From the NCBI GenBank assembly GCA_030447315.1, contig JAUJPD010000001.1, forward strand, positions 289,834-353,833: 64,000 bases of DNA, read 5' to 3'. How positions within the stretch are numbered: the stretch's first letter is position 1; every line of letters begins with the position of its first letter. Made by a program: the position numbers and the translations under genes. The DNA comes from Actinomycetota bacterium (GTDB lineage: Bacteria > Actinomycetota > CADDZG01 > WHSQ01). Under the pieces are notes generated by a model that saw only the letters and a program-made list of their open reading frames with translations, was not told the origin of the DNA and ran no database searches. This document shows, in pieces, positions 1-12,302 of this stretch.

Positions 1-7
1 AATCCTC

Positions 8-406
8 CTACCAAACGTACGCGAGCACTTCGCCGCCTACCCGCGCGCGTCGTGCCTGCTTGTCGGTCATTACTCCCTGGGACGTGGAGATGATGGCCAC
101 ACCCAGCCCCCCCAATACGCGGGGAAGCTCCTGAGCTCCCCGGTAAACGCGCCGCCCAGGCTTCGAGATCCTGCGGATGCCCGAAATCGCCCGCTCGCGT
201 TCCTCCGAATATCGCAGATTGATCTTGATCATCGGGTGCACGCCTTCTTCGAGCACCTCGAGCCCGTTGACGTAGCCCTCATCCAGCAGGATCCGGGCGA
301 TGTTCTCCTTGATCTTGGAGGCCGGGATCAGAACATCGTCGTGCATCGCGGTCGAAGCGTTGCGGATACGAGCCAGCATGTCGGAGATGGGGTCGGTCAT
401 CGTCAT
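8..406 (-). CDS. rpsH: 30S ribosomal protein S8
   Basis: S8 binds 16S rRNA in the platform of the small subunit and is a known spc-operon regulator in other bacteria. The 132-residue product starts [16 protein letters not shown], the usual actinobacterial S8 start, and ends in the family-typical GGEVLAYVW. The open frame runs further upstream into rpsN without S8 similarity, so I start at the first ATG of the MTMTDP motif; a second ATG lies two codons on. It is the last spc gene in the window; rplF would be expected next, beyond the left edge. Confidence 0.96.
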   Translation of the reverse strand: MTMTDPISDMLARIRNASTAMHDDVLIPASKIKENIARILLDEGYVNGLEVLEEGVHPMIKINLRYSEERERAISGIRRISKPGRRVYRGAQELPRVLGGLGVAIISTSQGVMTDKQARRARVGGEVLAYVW

Positions 407-422
407 CGTGAGTTCACCATCC

Positions 423-608
423 TTACCAGCTCGCTTTCGTGATGCCGGGAATCTCGCCGTTATGGGCCATCTCACGGAAACAGAGACGGCACAGCCCGAA
501 ACGCTTGTACACGGCGCGCGGTCGTCCACAGCGCGCGCATCGTGTGTACTGGCGAACCTTGAACTTCGGCCTCGCCTTTGCTTTGTTGATCAATGCCTTC
601 TTAGCCAT
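423..608 (-). CDS. rpsN: 30S ribosomal protein S14 type Z (zinc form)
   Basis: Short 61-residue S14 of the zinc-binding class, assembling in the head of the 30S subunit. The sequence shows the paired CxxC motifs (C24-x2-C27 and C40-x2-C43) and ends in the typical GITKASW. Length equals the family norm for the zinc form; the zinc-free form is about 90-100 residues. It sits between rplE and rpsH in the classical spc order, 13 nt after rplE. Confidence 0.97.
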   Translation of the reverse strand: MAKKALINKAKARPKFKVRQYTRCARCGRPRAVYKRFGLCRLCFREMAHNGEIPGITKASW

Positions 609-621
609 GCGCCATCGCTCC

Positions 622-1194
622 CTAAGACCTGTCGCCCTCTTGCCTGAACGGGAACCCCAGCGCGTTCAACAGCGCTCGGCCCTCCGCGTCGTTCTTTGCC
701 GTCGTAACTATCGTGATGTCCATGCCTCGGGTTTGATCGATGTCGTCGTAGTCGATCTCCGGGAACACCAGCTGCTCCGTGAGCCCGAAGTTGTAATTGC
801 CGCGCCCGTCGAAAGACTTGGGGTTCAATCCCCGGAAGTCCCTGATACGGGGCAGCACGATCGACGTGATCCGGTCGATGAAGTCCCACATCCGATCACC
901 CCGGATCGTCACGCTGGCCCCAAGGGGCATCCCCTCGCGGATCTTGAAAGTGGCGATCGACTTGCGGGCACGCCTCAACGACGGCTTCTGACCCGTGATG
1001 CTCGTGAGGTCCCGGACGGCCCCCTCCAGGAGCTTGGCGTCCTTGGATGCTTCGCCCACACCCATGTTCACAACCACCTTCTGGGGCTTGGGAACCTGCA
1101 TCACGTTGTCGAGGCCGAGCTCGTCCTTCAGACGCGGATGTAGCTCCGTGCTGAAGCGCTCCTTCAGTCGTGGTGAGTAAGTGCTGGTTGCCAT
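622..1194 (-). CDS. rplE: 50S ribosomal protein L5
   Basis: L5 binds 5S rRNA and contacts P-site tRNA in the central protuberance. The 190-residue product contains [15 protein letters not shown] near residue 36, the [21 protein letters not shown] block and the [17 protein letters not shown] region, all characteristic of L5. Its start lies 3 nt after the rplX stop, which suggests translational coupling. Length is normal. Confidence 0.97.
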   Translation of the reverse strand: MATSTYSPRLKERFSTELHPRLKDELGLDNVMQVPKPQKVVVNMGVGEASKDAKLLEGAVRDLTSITGQKPSLRRARKSIATFKIREGMPLGASVTIRGDRMWDFIDRITSIVLPRIRDFRGLNPKSFDGRGNYNFGLTEQLVFPEIDYDDIDQTRGMDITIVTTAKNDAEGRALLNALGFPFRQEGDRS

Positions 1195-1197
1195 CGT

Positions 1198-1521
1198 CTA
1201 TATCTCCGTTCCACACTTCTTACAGATCCGCACCTTGCCGCCGCCTTCTTCCATCCGATAGCCAGCGCGAGCAGCTCCATCGGTGGGGCACAACAGCGCT
1301 ACGTTCGAGATATCGATCGCCGCCTCTTTGTGCTCGATGCCGCCTTCCTGGGAGCCACGCCGAGACATGCGGACCTTTTCATGACGGGTGACCGTGTTGA
1401 CGCCTTCGACTATCACGCGTCGCTTCTTGGGGATGACCTCGAGGACTCGACCATCCGCGCCCTTGTCTTTCCCGCCGATGATGCGGACCGTGTCGCCCTT
1501 CTTGATGATCAATCCTGGCAC
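1198..1521 (-). CDS. rplX: 50S ribosomal protein L24
   Basis: L24 is an early assembly protein of the large subunit. The KOW motif is visible near the N-terminus ([20 protein letters not shown]). The 107-residue protein has the longer C-terminus of zinc-ribbon L24 proteins, with CKKC near the end. The first cysteine pair is degenerate: CPTD replaces the CPxC expected, so only three of four metal ligands remain. rplN ends immediately upstream with no spacer. Confidence 0.96.
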   Translation of the reverse strand: MPGLIIKKGDTVRIIGGKDKGADGRVLEVIPKKRRVIVEGVNTVTRHEKVRMSRRGSQEGGIEHKEAAIDISNVALLCPTDGAARAGYRMEEGGGKVRICKKCGTEI

Positions 1522-1890
1522 CTACAACACCTCCGGAGCAAGCGAGATGATCTTCATGAAACGCTTATCGCGTAGTTCGCGTGCCACAGGGCCAAAGATG
1601 CGAGTGCCGCGAGGCTGCATCTGACCGTCCACGATGACCACCGCGTTGTCGTCGAACTTTATGTACGAACCGTCGCCACGCCGGCGCTCTTTGGCGGTGC
1701 GGACGACAACCGCCTTGACCACGTCGGATTTCTTAACGGCGCCGCCGGGGATCGCGTCCTTGACAGTACACACCACGAGATCGCCCACCCCCGCGTAGCG
1801 GCGCCTGGACCCACCCAGCACTTTGATGACGAGCACCTCTCGAGCGCCCGTGTTGTCTGCCACCCTGCATCTGGTCTCTTGTTGGATCAC
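1522..1890 (-). CDS. rplN: 50S ribosomal protein L14
   Basis: L14 lies at the subunit interface, contacting 16S rRNA helix 14. The 122-residue protein starts [19 protein letters not shown] and has the [12 protein letters not shown] motif; length and sequence are typical. Its start overlaps the rpsQ stop by 4 nt, so the two genes are probably translationally coupled. It belongs to the spc ribosomal block. Confidence 0.97.
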   Translation of the reverse strand: MIQQETRCRVADNTGAREVLVIKVLGGSRRRYAGVGDLVVCTVKDAIPGGAVKKSDVVKAVVVRTAKERRRGDGSYIKFDDNAVVIVDGQMQPRGTRIFGPVARELRDKRFMKIISLAPEVL

Positions 1891-2162
1891 TTCGCCCGTT
1901 CCAGGATCTCGACCACGCGCCAGCGCTTGGTCTTCGAAAGCGGGCGCGTCTCCGCGATCCGCACGGTGTCGCCGACGTGCGCATCATTAGCCTCGTCGTG
2001 TGCCTTGAGGCGCTTGGTACGTCGCACGATCTTCTTGTAGGTGGTGTGGGAAGCAGCGTCACGGACCTCGACGACGACCGTCTTGTCCATGCCCTCGGAC
2101 ACGACTCGGCCGGTCTCGCCCTTCCGCTTGCCTCGAAGCTGCTCCGTCTCACTCATGCTCAT
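1887..2162 (-). CDS. rpsQ: 30S ribosomal protein S17
   Basis: Primary 16S rRNA binding protein of the 30S body. The 91-residue sequence contains the S17 signature ([20 protein letters not shown], then a [15 protein letters not shown] block and [18 protein letters not shown]). The start overlaps the rpmC stop as ATGA. A second in-frame ATG two codons later (MSETEQ) is possible. N-terminal residues before GKRKGETG are not conserved in the family. Confidence 0.96.
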   Translation of the reverse strand: MSMSETEQLRGKRKGETGRVVSEGMDKTVVVEVRDAASHTTYKKIVRRTKRLKAHDEANDAHVGDTVRIAETRPLSKTKRWRVVEILERAK

Positions 2163-2377
2163 GTCAGTTCCCTATCTCCACTGAGCTCTCGCTGCCGAAG
2201 GACCGTCTTGATCCGAGCCACGTCCCGACGCAGCTCGCCCAGCCGCTTGTAGTTGTCGAGCTGGCCCGTCGCGTTCTGGAAACGCAGGTTGAACAACTCC
2301 TCTTTGACCTCACCCAGCTTCGACTCGAGCTCGTCCACCGAGAGGTCCCTGATCTCCGCGCCCTTCAGGCCCGCCAC
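2159..2377 (-). CDS. rpmC: 50S ribosomal protein L29
   Basis: L29 lies at the polypeptide exit tunnel near the trigger-factor site. The 72-residue product begins at GTG ([17 protein letters not shown]) and contains the L29 core [21 protein letters not shown] strong Shine-Dalgarno sequence (GGAGGTG) precedes this GTG, whose first G is also the last base of the rplP stop (TAGTG). Upstream open frame inside rplP is a shadow. The rpsQ overlap downstream is ATGA. Confidence 0.96.
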   Translation of the reverse strand: MAGLKGAEIRDLSVDELESKLGEVKEELFNLRFQNATGQLDNYKRLGELRRDVARIKTVLRQRELSGDRELT

Positions 2378-2802
2378 TACTGCACCTCCAACACTTGTTC
2401 GCGTGCCACGAATCGACACTTGATGGGGAGCTTGTGGGCGGCCAGCCGGATGGCTTCCTTCGCCAAGGGCTCGGGGATGCCGGCGATCTCGAACATGACG
2501 CGGCCGGGCTTCACCACGGCCACCCAGCCCTCCGGGTTCCCCTTGCCGGAGCCCTGCCGGGTCTCGGCGGGCTTCTTCGTATAGGGCTTGTCGGGGAACA
2601 CGTTGATCCAGACCTTGCCTCCACGACGGATGTGGCGCGTCATGGCGATACGGGCTGCCTCTATCTGGCGGTTGGTTATCCAACCGGGTTCTAGAGCCAT
2701 CAGACCGTAATCACCGAAGTTGACGGTGGTCCCACCCTTGGCTTTGCCGCGCATGCGGCCCCGCTGCTGCTTGCGGTGCTTGACCTTCTTCGGCTGCAGC
2801 AT
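2377..2802 (-). CDS. rplP: 50S ribosomal protein L16
   Basis: L16 sits close to the peptidyl-transferase centre and organises the A-site region. The 141-residue protein begins [20 protein letters not shown] and contains the [11 protein letters not shown] segment and the basic C-terminal half typical of L16. It overlaps the rpsC stop by 1 nt and the rpmC start by 1 nt, consistent with one S10-operon transcript. Confidence 0.97.
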   Translation of the reverse strand: MLQPKKVKHRKQQRGRMRGKAKGGTTVNFGDYGLMALEPGWITNRQIEAARIAMTRHIRRGGKVWINVFPDKPYTKKPAETRQGSGKGNPEGWVAVVKPGRVMFEIAGIPEPLAKEAIRLAAHKLPIKCRFVAREQVLEVQ

Positions 2803-3806
2803 CAGCTCTCCCCTCCTTGCGGCGTGATGCCGCCGGGAGCAGTGGCGTCACGGGTGGGACTGGGCGTGCTGGTCTCGTTGGCGGCGGTGACGGAGACCCC
2901 TTCGGTTTTGGCTGTGCCCTTCTCGAGCTGGTCGCCCTGCTTGGCGCCGGCCGTTGCAGCTCCGGTCGCTACCGAACCCTTGCCACCACCGGCGGCTTTC
3001 TGTCCCGGTGACGGCGACGAGGCCGCGCCTCCCGTGGAGGTGGCTCCCGCCTTGGTCGTGCGCGCTTTGCGTGCTCGATCATCGGCTCCTCGACCGACGG
3101 TCTCGCCTGCAGCCAAGGCCGCTTCCCGACGGAGTCTCGCGGCGTCACGGGCCGAGGCATAGATGTCCTGGAAGGGTCCTCGGTAGATCCACACCTTGAC
3201 GCCGATGCGACCGAACGTCGTCTTGGCCTCCGAGAACCCGTAGTCGATGTCCGCGCGCAGCGTGTGCAGCGGCATCTGGCCTTCGATGTACCACTCGGTC
3301 CGGCTCATCTCAGCGCCGCCCAAACGTCCCGAGCACTGCACACGGATCCCCTTGGCGCCGTGGCGCATGGTGGTGCCGACGGCCTTCTTCATGGCGCGCC
3401 GGAAAGAGACCCTGCTTGCAAGTTGCTCCGCAACACCCTGGGCGATCAGCTGCGCATCCAGCTCCGGCTGCTTGACCTCGATGATGTTCAGACGAACGTC
3501 GGTCGGCTTGCCGTGGATCTTCGACTCCATCTCCTCGAGCTTCGAGCGCAGTCGCTCGGCCTCGGACCCACGCCGGCCGATGACGATGCCGGGCCGCGCG
3601 GTGTGAGCATCGATGCGGACGCGTTCACGGGTGCGCTCGATGTCGATGCGACTGATGCCGGCATGCGGCAGCTGTCCCAGGAGGTACTCGCGGATCCGCA
3701 GATCCGCCTCCAGATAGTCCCGATACTGCTTGTCCGTGAACCAACGCGACTTCCAATCGGTGTGGATCCCGAGGCGGAAGCCGTAAGGATGAACCTTCTG
3801 GCCCAT
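2802..3806 (-). CDS. rpsC: 30S ribosomal protein S3 with long C-terminal tail
   Basis: S3 forms part of the mRNA entry channel. Residues 1 to about 213 are a regular S3, with [14 protein letters not shown], a KH-domain [11 protein letters not shown] segment and [24 protein letters not shown]. About 120 further residues follow, rich in Ala, Gly, Thr, Lys and Glu and probably disordered. Actinobacterial S3 proteins often have C-terminal extensions, but 334 residues is longer than the roughly 275 I recall for Mycobacterium and Streptomyces. The start overlaps the rplV stop (TAATG). Confidence 0.96.
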   Translation of the reverse strand: MGQKVHPYGFRLGIHTDWKSRWFTDKQYRDYLEADLRIREYLLGQLPHAGISRIDIERTRERVRIDAHTARPGIVIGRRGSEAERLRSKLEEMESKIHGKPTDVRLNIIEVKQPELDAQLIAQGVAEQLASRVSFRRAMKKAVGTTMRHGAKGIRVQCSGRLGGAEMSRTEWYIEGQMPLHTLRADIDYGFSEAKTTFGRIGVKVWIYRGPFQDIYASARDAARLRREAALAAGETVGRGADDRARKARTTKAGATSTGGAASSPSPGQKAAGGGKGSVATGAATAGAKQGDQLEKGTAKTEGVSVTAANETSTPSPTRDATAPGGITPQGGES

Positions 3807-4372
3807 TACTCGTCCTTCCCCTCGGTCTTCTTCGTGGTCTTACCGGTCGTCTTCTTGGCAGTCGTTTTCTTGGAGGTCTTGGCGGGTGTGGCCTCACTGG
3901 CTTGGCTCGCCTCGGTGGCAGAAGCCTTGGGCGCGGGCTTGCCCGCGGTGTCCTTTCGAACCCGCCGTGCGGTCTGTTTCGTAGCCGGCCGCTCAGGCAG
4001 CGACAGCTCCGCGGGGCGGCCGACGACGACCGAGATGTGGCAGGTCCTCTTCCGGATGCGAGTGGCGCGTCCCTGAGCACGAGGGCGGAAGCGCTTCAGG
4101 GTGGGCCCTTCGTCGACCCACGCACGAGCAACCACCAGCTCGTCACCGGGCAGACCGCGGTTGTGCTCCGCGTTGGCGATCGCAGACTCCAGTACCTTGC
4201 CCACGACCGGGGAAGCGCCGCGAGGAGTGAACTGCAGTACCCGACGGGCGTCTTCGACATGACGACCACGGATCAGGTCCACCACCTGACGGGCTTTGGT
4301 GGGCGAGATGCGCACGAACCTGGCCGTGGCGGCGACCTCTTGGGCGTCGGGAGCTATGCGGTGCGCCATCAT
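3806..4372 (-). CDS. rplV: 50S ribosomal protein L22 with basic tail
   Basis: L22 lines the nascent-peptide exit tunnel. I start at the first of two ATGs ([33 protein letters not shown]) because GGGAG lies about 6 nt upstream; the longer open frame would run into rpsS. The core of about 125 residues is regular L22, including the [20 protein letters not shown] block. It is followed by a 60-residue Lys/Thr/Ala-rich tail ending in GKDE. Tails of this kind are known in actinobacterial L22. Confidence 0.95.
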   Translation of the reverse strand: MMAHRIAPDAQEVAATARFVRISPTKARQVVDLIRGRHVEDARRVLQFTPRGASPVVGKVLESAIANAEHNRGLPGDELVVARAWVDEGPTLKRFRPRAQGRATRIRKRTCHISVVVGRPAELSLPERPATKQTARRVRKDTAGKPAPKASATEASQASEATPAKTSKKTTAKKTTGKTTKKTEGKDE

Positions 4373-4418
4373 TTCGACTCCCGGCCGCGGTCGATCAGCG
4401 TGTGTGGGTCGTGGTGAC

Positions 4419-4703
4419 TCATTTAGCCCTCGTTGTTCTCTCGGCGCCTCCGCCGTGCGTGCGGAAAGCGCGGGTGGGCGCGAACTCGCCGAGCTTGTGC
4501 CCAACCATCGATTCGGTCACATACACCGGGACGTGTTTGCGCCCGTCGTGAACAGCGATCGTGTGGCCGACCATGTCGGGCGTCACCGTGGAGCGGCGCG
4601 ACCAGGTCTTGATGACACGCTTCTCGTTACGCTTGTTCATCTCGACGACCTTGACCATGAGATGGTCGTCAACGAACGGCCCCTTCTTCAGACTCCGCGG
4701 CAT
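4419..4703 (-). CDS. rpsS: 30S ribosomal protein S19
   Basis: S19 is a head protein contacting S13 and the A-site finger. The 94 residues start [19 protein letters not shown] and contain [21 protein letters not shown], the family signature. Length is normal. It follows rplB by 64 nt and precedes rplV by 46 nt, small gaps within the S10 block. Confidence 0.97.
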   Translation of the reverse strand: MPRSLKKGPFVDDHLMVKVVEMNKRNEKRVIKTWSRRSTVTPDMVGHTIAVHDGRKHVPVYVTESMVGHKLGEFAPTRAFRTHGGGAERTTRAK

Positions 4704-4767
4704 CAGCGGACCTCCTGGAGGTTTGCAGACGTCACGGCACCTACGCTTGTTGCGGGAAGACGCGCCA

Positions 4768-5601
4768 TTACCGGCCTCTTTTCTTGCTGCGACGTCGGCG
4801 CACGATCATCTGATCCGACGCCTTCTTCTTACGCGTCCGGCCCTCGGGCTGGCCCCACGGGGAGACCGGATGCCGTCCGCCCGACGACTTTCCTTCGCCA
4901 CCACCGAGAGGGTGGTCGACGGGGTTCATCGCGACGCCCCGGACCGACGGTCTCTTGCCCTTCCAGCGAGCACGACCCGCCTTTCCGACAGATATCAGCT
5001 CGGCTTCGGCGTTGCCCACTTCGCCGACGGTCGCCCGACATTCGATCTGGACCATCCGCATCTCGCCCGAGGGCAGACGGAGAGTAGCCCGGGCCCCCTC
5101 CTTGGCGATGAGCTGGACGGACGAGCCCGCCGAGCGCGCCATCTTGCCGCCGGCGCCGGGCTTGAGCTCGACGTTGTGCACCACGGTGCCGACCGGGATG
5201 TTCCGCAGAGGCAGGGCGTTGCCGGGCCGGATGTCCGCACCGGGGCCAGACTGGATCAAGTCCCCCACCTTCACCCGGTTGGGCATGAGGATGTAGCGCT
5301 TCTCGCCGTCCTTGTAATGCAGCAGAGCGATACGCGCGTTCCGGTTGGGGTCGTACTCGACGTGGGCAACCTTCGCCGGCACGCCATCCTTGTTGCGCTT
5401 GAAGTCGATGATGCGATAGCGGGTCTTGTTCCCTCCGCCCTGATGACGTGTGGTCACGCGGCCGTAGTTGTTGCGCCCGGCCTTCTTGGGATGGGGCTCG
5501 AGGAGAGACTTCTCGGGTTCGGCCCGCGTGAGCTCGGAGTAGGTCGAGGTGGACTGGAACCTGCGTCCTGGAGATGTCGGTTTGGCTTTACGGATCGGCA
5601 T
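4768..5601 (-). CDS. rplB: 50S ribosomal protein L2
   Basis: L2 is needed for subunit association and peptidyl transfer. The 277-residue protein starts [14 protein letters not shown] and has [15 protein letters not shown], the [20 protein letters not shown] block and the near-invariant [13 protein letters not shown], whose histidine corresponds to the functionally important one. A longer open frame upstream overlaps rplW and has no L2 similarity. It follows rplW by 4 nt. Confidence 0.98.
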   Translation of the reverse strand: MPIRKAKPTSPGRRFQSTSTYSELTRAEPEKSLLEPHPKKAGRNNYGRVTTRHQGGGNKTRYRIIDFKRNKDGVPAKVAHVEYDPNRNARIALLHYKDGEKRYILMPNRVKVGDLIQSGPGADIRPGNALPLRNIPVGTVVHNVELKPGAGGKMARSAGSSVQLIAKEGARATLRLPSGEMRMVQIECRATVGEVGNAEAELISVGKAGRARWKGKRPSVRGVAMNPVDHPLGGGEGKSSGGRHPVSPWGQPEGRTRKKKASDQMIVRRRRSKKRGR

Positions 5602-5605
5602 ATGT

Positions 5606-5905
5606 CTACCCCTGTTGCTCGAAGATCTCGATCTTGTCGCCCTCACGGAGCTTCACTACAGCTCGCTTCGTGTCGGGGCGCTTGCCCTGGGTGTAGCGGA
5701 ACCGCTTCGTCTTGCCCTTGCGGTTGACCGTATTGACGCTCACGACCTTGACGTCCCAAATCGCTTCGACCGCTTGCCGGATCTCGGTCTTGTTCGCGCC
5801 GGGATGGACGTAGAAGGTGTACGAGTTCAGGTCAAGCAGCGAATAGGACTTCTCGCTCACAACCGGCGCCAAGATGACGTCTCGAGGATCGCTCTTGGTG
5901 CTCAT
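5606..5905 (-). CDS. rplW: 50S ribosomal protein L23
   Basis: L23 is the trigger-factor and SRP docking protein at the tunnel exit. The 99 residues include [30 protein letters not shown] and [11 protein letters not shown], all typical. The start overlaps the rplD stop by 4 nt. Confidence 0.96.
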   Translation of the reverse strand: MSTKSDPRDVILAPVVSEKSYSLLDLNSYTFYVHPGANKTEIRQAVEAIWDVKVVSVNTVNRKGKTKRFRYTQGKRPDTKRAVVKLREGDKIEIFEQQG

Positions 5906-6531
5906 GTGGCCACCTTCTTGTTCGTGAGGCGCTCCAAAGACGAGCTCGTGAAGATGACCGCGTCCGCGACCAGAACGTCATAGGTCCCAAGCGAGCCGGT
6001 CAACGAGAACCCCGCACCGTCGAGGTTGCGGAAGGCGCGATCGATCGTGACCGACGCTTCATCATCGGGATCCAGAACGATGAGGATGCGTCCTCCGATG
6101 CCGGCCGTCTTCAAGGCAGTCGCGGCGGCTTTGGTCCTCGTCTCCGTGAAGCCGTCCAAGATCCAGATCCCGCCGTTGGTCGCCTTGTCGGCGAGCGCGC
6201 TCCTCAGGGCTGCCACCTTCATCTTCTTGTTGACCTTGACCGCGTAGCTGCGGGGCTTAGGTCCGAACACGACACCACCGCCGACCCATATGGGACTCCG
6301 GCTGGACCCATGGCGCGCGCGGCCCGTGCCCTTCTGACGCCACGGTTTCTTACCGCCGCCCCGGACCTCCGAACGCTTCTTGGTCGAAGCCGTGCCCGAG
6401 CGCGCCTCCGCCAACTGGGCCGTGACGACCTGGTGCATCAGAGGGAGGTTGACCTCGCCGCCGAAGATCTCGTCGGGAAGATCTCGGGTGCCGGTGCTCT
6501 TACCGGTGGCATCTATAACGGGAGCTTTCAT
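5902..6531 (-). CDS. rplD: 50S ribosomal protein L4
   Basis: L4 is an exit-tunnel protein and, in enterobacteria, the autogenous regulator of the S10 operon. The 209-residue product begins [19 protein letters not shown] and contains [20 protein letters not shown] and [20 protein letters not shown]. The start ATG overlaps the rplC stop (TGATG); an upstream open extension is an rplC shadow. Length is normal. Confidence 0.97.
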   Translation of the reverse strand: MKAPVIDATGKSTGTRDLPDEIFGGEVNLPLMHQVVTAQLAEARSGTASTKKRSEVRGGGKKPWRQKGTGRARHGSSRSPIWVGGGVVFGPKPRSYAVKVNKKMKVAALRSALADKATNGGIWILDGFTETRTKAAATALKTAGIGGRILIVLDPDDEASVTIDRAFRNLDGAGFSLTGSLGTYDVLVADAVIFTSSSLERLTNKKVAT

Positions 6532-7193
6532 CAGCCGGCCTTCCTGTCGTTGCGCTGACGAAGGCGGACCGCGGACCGCACCATGACCAACGCGCCGCGG
6601 GGGCCGGGAACTGCCCCGCGGATGAGAAGCAGATTGCGGTCGGCGTCGGCCTTGATGATCTTTAGGTTCAACGTAGTGACGCGTCGATGACCCATGTGCC
6701 CGGCCATCCGCGTTCCTTTGAACACCCGGGCGGGGGTTGCACAAGCGCCGATCGAACCCGGCGAGCGGTGCTTGGCTTGGGTCCCGTGCGTAGCCGACTG
6801 ACCCTTGAAGTTGTGCCGCTTCATCCCGCCGGCAAAGCCCTTGCCTTTGGTGACCCCGATGACATCGACCCGCTCGCCCGGCTCGAAGACGTCGGCTTTG
6901 ATCTCGGTGCCGAGCTCGTAGCCCGCCATGTCCTCCAGGCGCAACTCGACGAGATGCCTCGCAGCATCGATGCTCGCCTTCCCCAAGTGACCCGCCATCG
7001 GCTTGTTCGTATTCTTGGCCGCGCCGAAAGCCAGCTGGATCGCGGAGTAACCATCGACATCAGGGGTCTTTATCTGCGCGACTCGACACGGCCCCGCTTG
7101 GACGACCGTCACCGGAACCGCGCGACCGGCGTCGTCAAAGACCTGGGTCATCCCGATCTTGTGACCGAGGATCCCTTTTGTCTCTGTGGCCAA
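6531..7193 (-). CDS. rplC: 50S ribosomal protein L3
   Basis: L3 nucleates 50S assembly and reaches the peptidyl-transferase centre. The 220 residues contain [16 protein letters not shown] at the N-terminus, [31 protein letters not shown] and [18 protein letters not shown], which are diagnostic. The C-terminus is about 10 residues longer than many homologues ([15 protein letters not shown]). It follows rpsJ by 15 nt. Confidence 0.97.
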   Translation of the reverse strand: MATETKGILGHKIGMTQVFDDAGRAVPVTVVQAGPCRVAQIKTPDVDGYSAIQLAFGAAKNTNKPMAGHLGKASIDAARHLVELRLEDMAGYELGTEIKADVFEPGERVDVIGVTKGKGFAGGMKRHNFKGQSATHGTQAKHRSPGSIGACATPARVFKGTRMAGHMGHRRVTTLNLKIIKADADRNLLLIRGAVPGPRGALVMVRSAVRLRQRNDRKAG

Positions 7194-7208
7194 CTTGTCT
7201 CTCTCTTC

Positions 7209-7523
7209 CTAGAGCTTGAGCTCGATGTCGACGCCCGCCGGTAGGTCGAGACGCTGAAGCGAGTCGACCGTCTTGGGTGTCGGGTTGACGATGTCGAGCA
7301 GCCTCTTGTGCGTGCGCATCTCGAAGTGCTCGCGAGAGTCCTTGTCCTTGTGCGGCGAACGGATCACGGTGTAAACGGACCGCTCGGTCGGAAGAGGGAT
7401 CGGGCCGTTGACGCTCGCGCCTGTACGCGTCACCGTCTCGACGATCTTCTTCGCCGACTGGTCGATGACCTCATGGTCATACGCCTTCAACCTGATCCTG
7501 ATCTTCATTCCGTTGTTCGCCAC
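7209..7523 (-). CDS. rpsJ: 30S ribosomal protein S10
   Basis: S10 is a head protein and the NusE partner in antitermination. The 104 residues contain [22 protein letters not shown] and [22 protein letters not shown], followed by [14 protein letters not shown]. The start may be the ATG used here or the internal MKIRIRL a few codons on. Only 27 nt separate it from tuf, so the str and S10 operons look continuous; I see no promoter between them. Confidence 0.97.
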   Translation of the reverse strand: MANNGMKIRIRLKAYDHEVIDQSAKKIVETVTRTGASVNGPIPLPTERSVYTVIRSPHKDKDSREHFEMRTHKRLLDIVNPTPKTVDSLQRLDLPAGVDIELKL

Positions 7524-7550
7524 GTCTCGTCCTTCTCTAGATGCTCTTGG

Positions 7551-8741
7551 CTACTCGATGATCTTGGTGACACGACCGGCGCCGACGGTGCGACCACCTT
7601 CGCGGATGGCGAATCGCAGGCCTTCGTCCATGGCGATCGGCTGGATCAGCTGGACCTCCATCTCGGTGTTGTCGCCGGGCATGACCATCTCGGTCCCCTG
7701 CGGCAACTGGATCGAGCCGGTGACGTCGGTGGTGCGGAAGTAGAACTGAGGCCGATAGTTGTTGAAGAACGGCGTGTGACGACCACCCTCGTCCTTGCTG
7801 AGGATGTAGACCTGCGAGTTGAACTTCGTGTGGGGCGTAACCGACCCGGGCTGCGCCAAGACCTGGCCGCGCTGAACTTCGTCCTTCTTGGTTCCACGCA
7901 GGAGGATCCCGGCGTTGTCTCCAGCCTGAGCCTCGTCGAGCATCTTGCGGAACATCTCGATACCAGTGACGACCGTCTTCGAGGTCTTCTCCTCGATCCC
8001 GACGATCTCGATCTCCGCGCCGACCTTCAGCTGGCCCTGTTCGACACGACCGGTGACCACGGTGCCACGACCCGTGATGGTGAAGACGTCTTCGATAGGC
8101 ATGAGGAACGGCTTATCGGTGTCGCGCTCGGGCTCGGGGATGTACTCGTCTACCGTCTTCATGAGCTCCAGGATCTGCGCGGCGGCGTCGGCGTCGCCCT
8201 CGAGACCCTTGAGAGCAGAGACGCGCGTAACCGGTGTGTCGTCGCCTGGGTACTCGTACTCGGTGAGGAGCTCCCGCACCTCGAGCTCGACCAGGTCCAG
8301 CAGCTCTTCGTCGTCCACCATGTCGGCCTTGTTCAAAGCGACCACGATGTAAGGGACGTTGACCTGACGAGCCAGCAACACGTGCTCACGGGTTTGAGGC
8401 ATGGGACCGTCTGCCGCCGAGACAACCAGGATGGCCCCGTCGATCTGAGCAGCACCCGTGATCATGTTCTTGATGTAGTCCGCGTGACCGGGCATGTCGA
8501 CATGGGCGTAATGACGGTTGTCGGTCTCGTACTCGACGTGCGCGATGGCGATCGTGATACCTCGCTCTTTCTCCTCCGGAGCCTTGTCGATCTGGTCGAA
8601 CGCCATGGCCTGCACGTTGGGGTTCGCGTCGCTAAGGACCTTGGTGATCGCGGCGGTCAAGGTCGTCTTCCCGTGGTCGATGTGACCCATCGTCCCGATG
8701 TTTACGTGAGGCTTGGTGCGCTCGAACTTCTGCTTAGACAT
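7551..8741 (-). CDS. tuf: Elongation factor Tu
   Basis: EF-Tu carries aminoacyl-tRNA to the ribosome as a GTP complex. The 396 residues show G1 GHIDHGKT, DxxG in [16 protein letters not shown] (NKADMVDD) and SALKG. The domain 2/3 sequence ends [14 protein letters not shown]. Length is normal and there is a single copy in this window. It lies 14 nt after fusA in the str order. Confidence 0.99.
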   Translation of the reverse strand: MSKQKFERTKPHVNIGTMGHIDHGKTTLTAAITKVLSDANPNVQAMAFDQIDKAPEEKERGITIAIAHVEYETDNRHYAHVDMPGHADYIKNMITGAAQIDGAILVVSAADGPMPQTREHVLLARQVNVPYIVVALNKADMVDDEELLDLVELEVRELLTEYEYPGDDTPVTRVSALKGLEGDADAAAQILELMKTVDEYIPEPERDTDKPFLMPIEDVFTITGRGTVVTGRVEQGQLKVGAEIEIVGIEEKTSKTVVTGIEMFRKMLDEAQAGDNAGILLRGTKKDEVQRGQVLAQPGSVTPHTKFNSQVYILSKDEGGRHTPFFNNYRPQFYFRTTDVTGSIQLPQGTEMVMPGDNTEMEVQLIQPIAMDEGLRFAIREGGRTVGAGRVTKIIE

Positions 8742-8755
8742 GGCCTTCTCTCCTC

Positions 8756-10921
<2,166 letters not shown>

Positions 10922-10935
10922 TTTCGTTCTATCCC

Positions 10936-11403
<468 letters not shown>

Positions 11404-11404
<1 letters not shown>

Positions 11405-11776
11405 CAGGCACCAGCCTTCTTGGCGCCGTACTTGGAGCGAGATTGAACCCGGTCCCGGACGCCTGCGGTGTCCAGCGCCGCTCGGATGATCTTGTAGCGG
11501 ACGCCGGGGAGGTCTTTGACTCGACCCCCGCGCACCAGCACGATCGAGTGCTCCTGAAGGTTGTGGCCGATCCCGGGGATATAGGCGGTGATCTCGATAC
11601 CAGAGGTGAGGCGGACGCGGGCGACCTTCCGGAGGGCGGAGTTGGGCTTCTTCGGTGTCGTCGTGTAAACGCGTGCAGACGCCGCGCCGTTGTGGCGAGC
11701 CCTTCAGAGCGGGCGACTTCGACTTCTCCCGCTTGGACTCACGTCCCTGGCGGACCAACTGCTGGATGGTCGGCAC
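11404..11776 (-). CDS. rpsL: 30S ribosomal protein S12, broken by an apparent two-base deletion
   Basis: S12 controls decoding accuracy at the A site. The GTG start is preceded by AAGGAG. The N-terminal frame reads [20 protein letters not shown] to GVCTR; the rest ([19 protein letters not shown] to [12 protein letters not shown]) lies in another frame. Two bases are missing near 11666-11673; restoring them gives 124 residues, the family length. Lys residues of the PKKPNS motif, where streptomycin resistance arises, are wild type. First gene of the str block, with its own promoter upstream. Confidence 0.9.
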
Positions 11777-11797
11777 TAACAGCTCCTTCGTTCTCCG

Positions 11798-11815
11798 GCC
11801 GGGCTGAAGCCCGGC
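11798..11815 (-). promoter_or_regulatory. Perfect 7-bp hairpin in the rpsL leader
   Basis: A GCCGGGC stem with a four-base loop closes perfectly about 22 nt upstream of the rpsL GTG and just before its AAGGAG site. It could shape translation initiation of the str mRNA. No T-run follows, so it is not a standard terminator. A regulatory role is inference. Confidence 0.4.
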
Positions 11816-12074
11816 GATCACATCGCCTGCCGACAGAGCGCAGGCGTACCTCACCTCTATGCACGCCAAAGGGCGCTTTTCTACGGTCTAGCCCGAAGAT
11901 AGGGGCCGGCGCAGCCGGTTTGTCCTCCGGACGACTCGTCGCTCAGCGATACACCCCAACCTCAGCGGTTCCCGGGGCGACCGGGCTCGCCGAAGCTCAC
12001 CGAGCTCGGGTTGTTGCTAGTCCGCGGGCGTTGTCACGGCGCGGATGACGCCCCCGGAGGGGCGCAGACGAGCA

Positions 12075-12103
12075 AGGATAAACGTGCGGACCGTCCCGGT
12101 CAA
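12075..12103 (-). promoter_or_regulatory. Sigma-A type promoter of the rpsL-rpsG-fusA-tuf operon
   Basis: On the minus strand TTGACC (12098-12103) is followed after exactly 17 bp by TATCCT (12075-12080). The match to the housekeeping consensus is good, and it lies about 300 nt upstream of rpsL. A GC-rich hairpin begins within about 10 nt of the -10 box. Confidence 0.75.
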
Positions 12104-12172
12104 ACAGGCAGGCCTGGTCAACCCGACTCGACCCCGACGCACTGCTTACTGCTTGACTGTTCGCCGTTACTC

Positions 12173-12269
12173 CCAGGGACCTGGCGATAGCCAGGGACCT
12201 GGCAGCACGAATGGTCGGCGCTAGCCGGCCATGACTACTCCTAGGCCCTGCCGACAGCCAGGGACCTGG
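12173..12269. repeat. Three copies of the hairpin core CCAGGGACCTGG
   Basis: Copies at 12173-12184, 12191-12202 and 12258-12269. Each is a CCAGG/CCTGG stem with a two-base centre. The second and third lie in a degenerate direct repeat of roughly 67 bp that also shares CACGAAT-GTCGGC. In the third copy an outer GCCGAC/GTCGGC stem extends the hairpin. Located just after rpoC, they may stabilise or end the rpoBC transcript. Confidence 0.65.
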
Positions 12270-12302
12270 CACGAATCGTCGGCCGTTAGCCCACCACGAC
12301 TA

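Larger units (their letters stand above)
11777..12302. other. rpoC-rpsL intergenic region
   Basis: A 526-nt non-coding gap. It holds the rpsL promoter (12075-12103), a long leader of about 290 nt with several GC hairpins, and a cluster of repeated CCAGGGACCTGG stem-loops next to the rpoC stop. I see no gene, and no L7Ae-like gene of the kind Bacillus has at this position. Confidence 0.7.
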
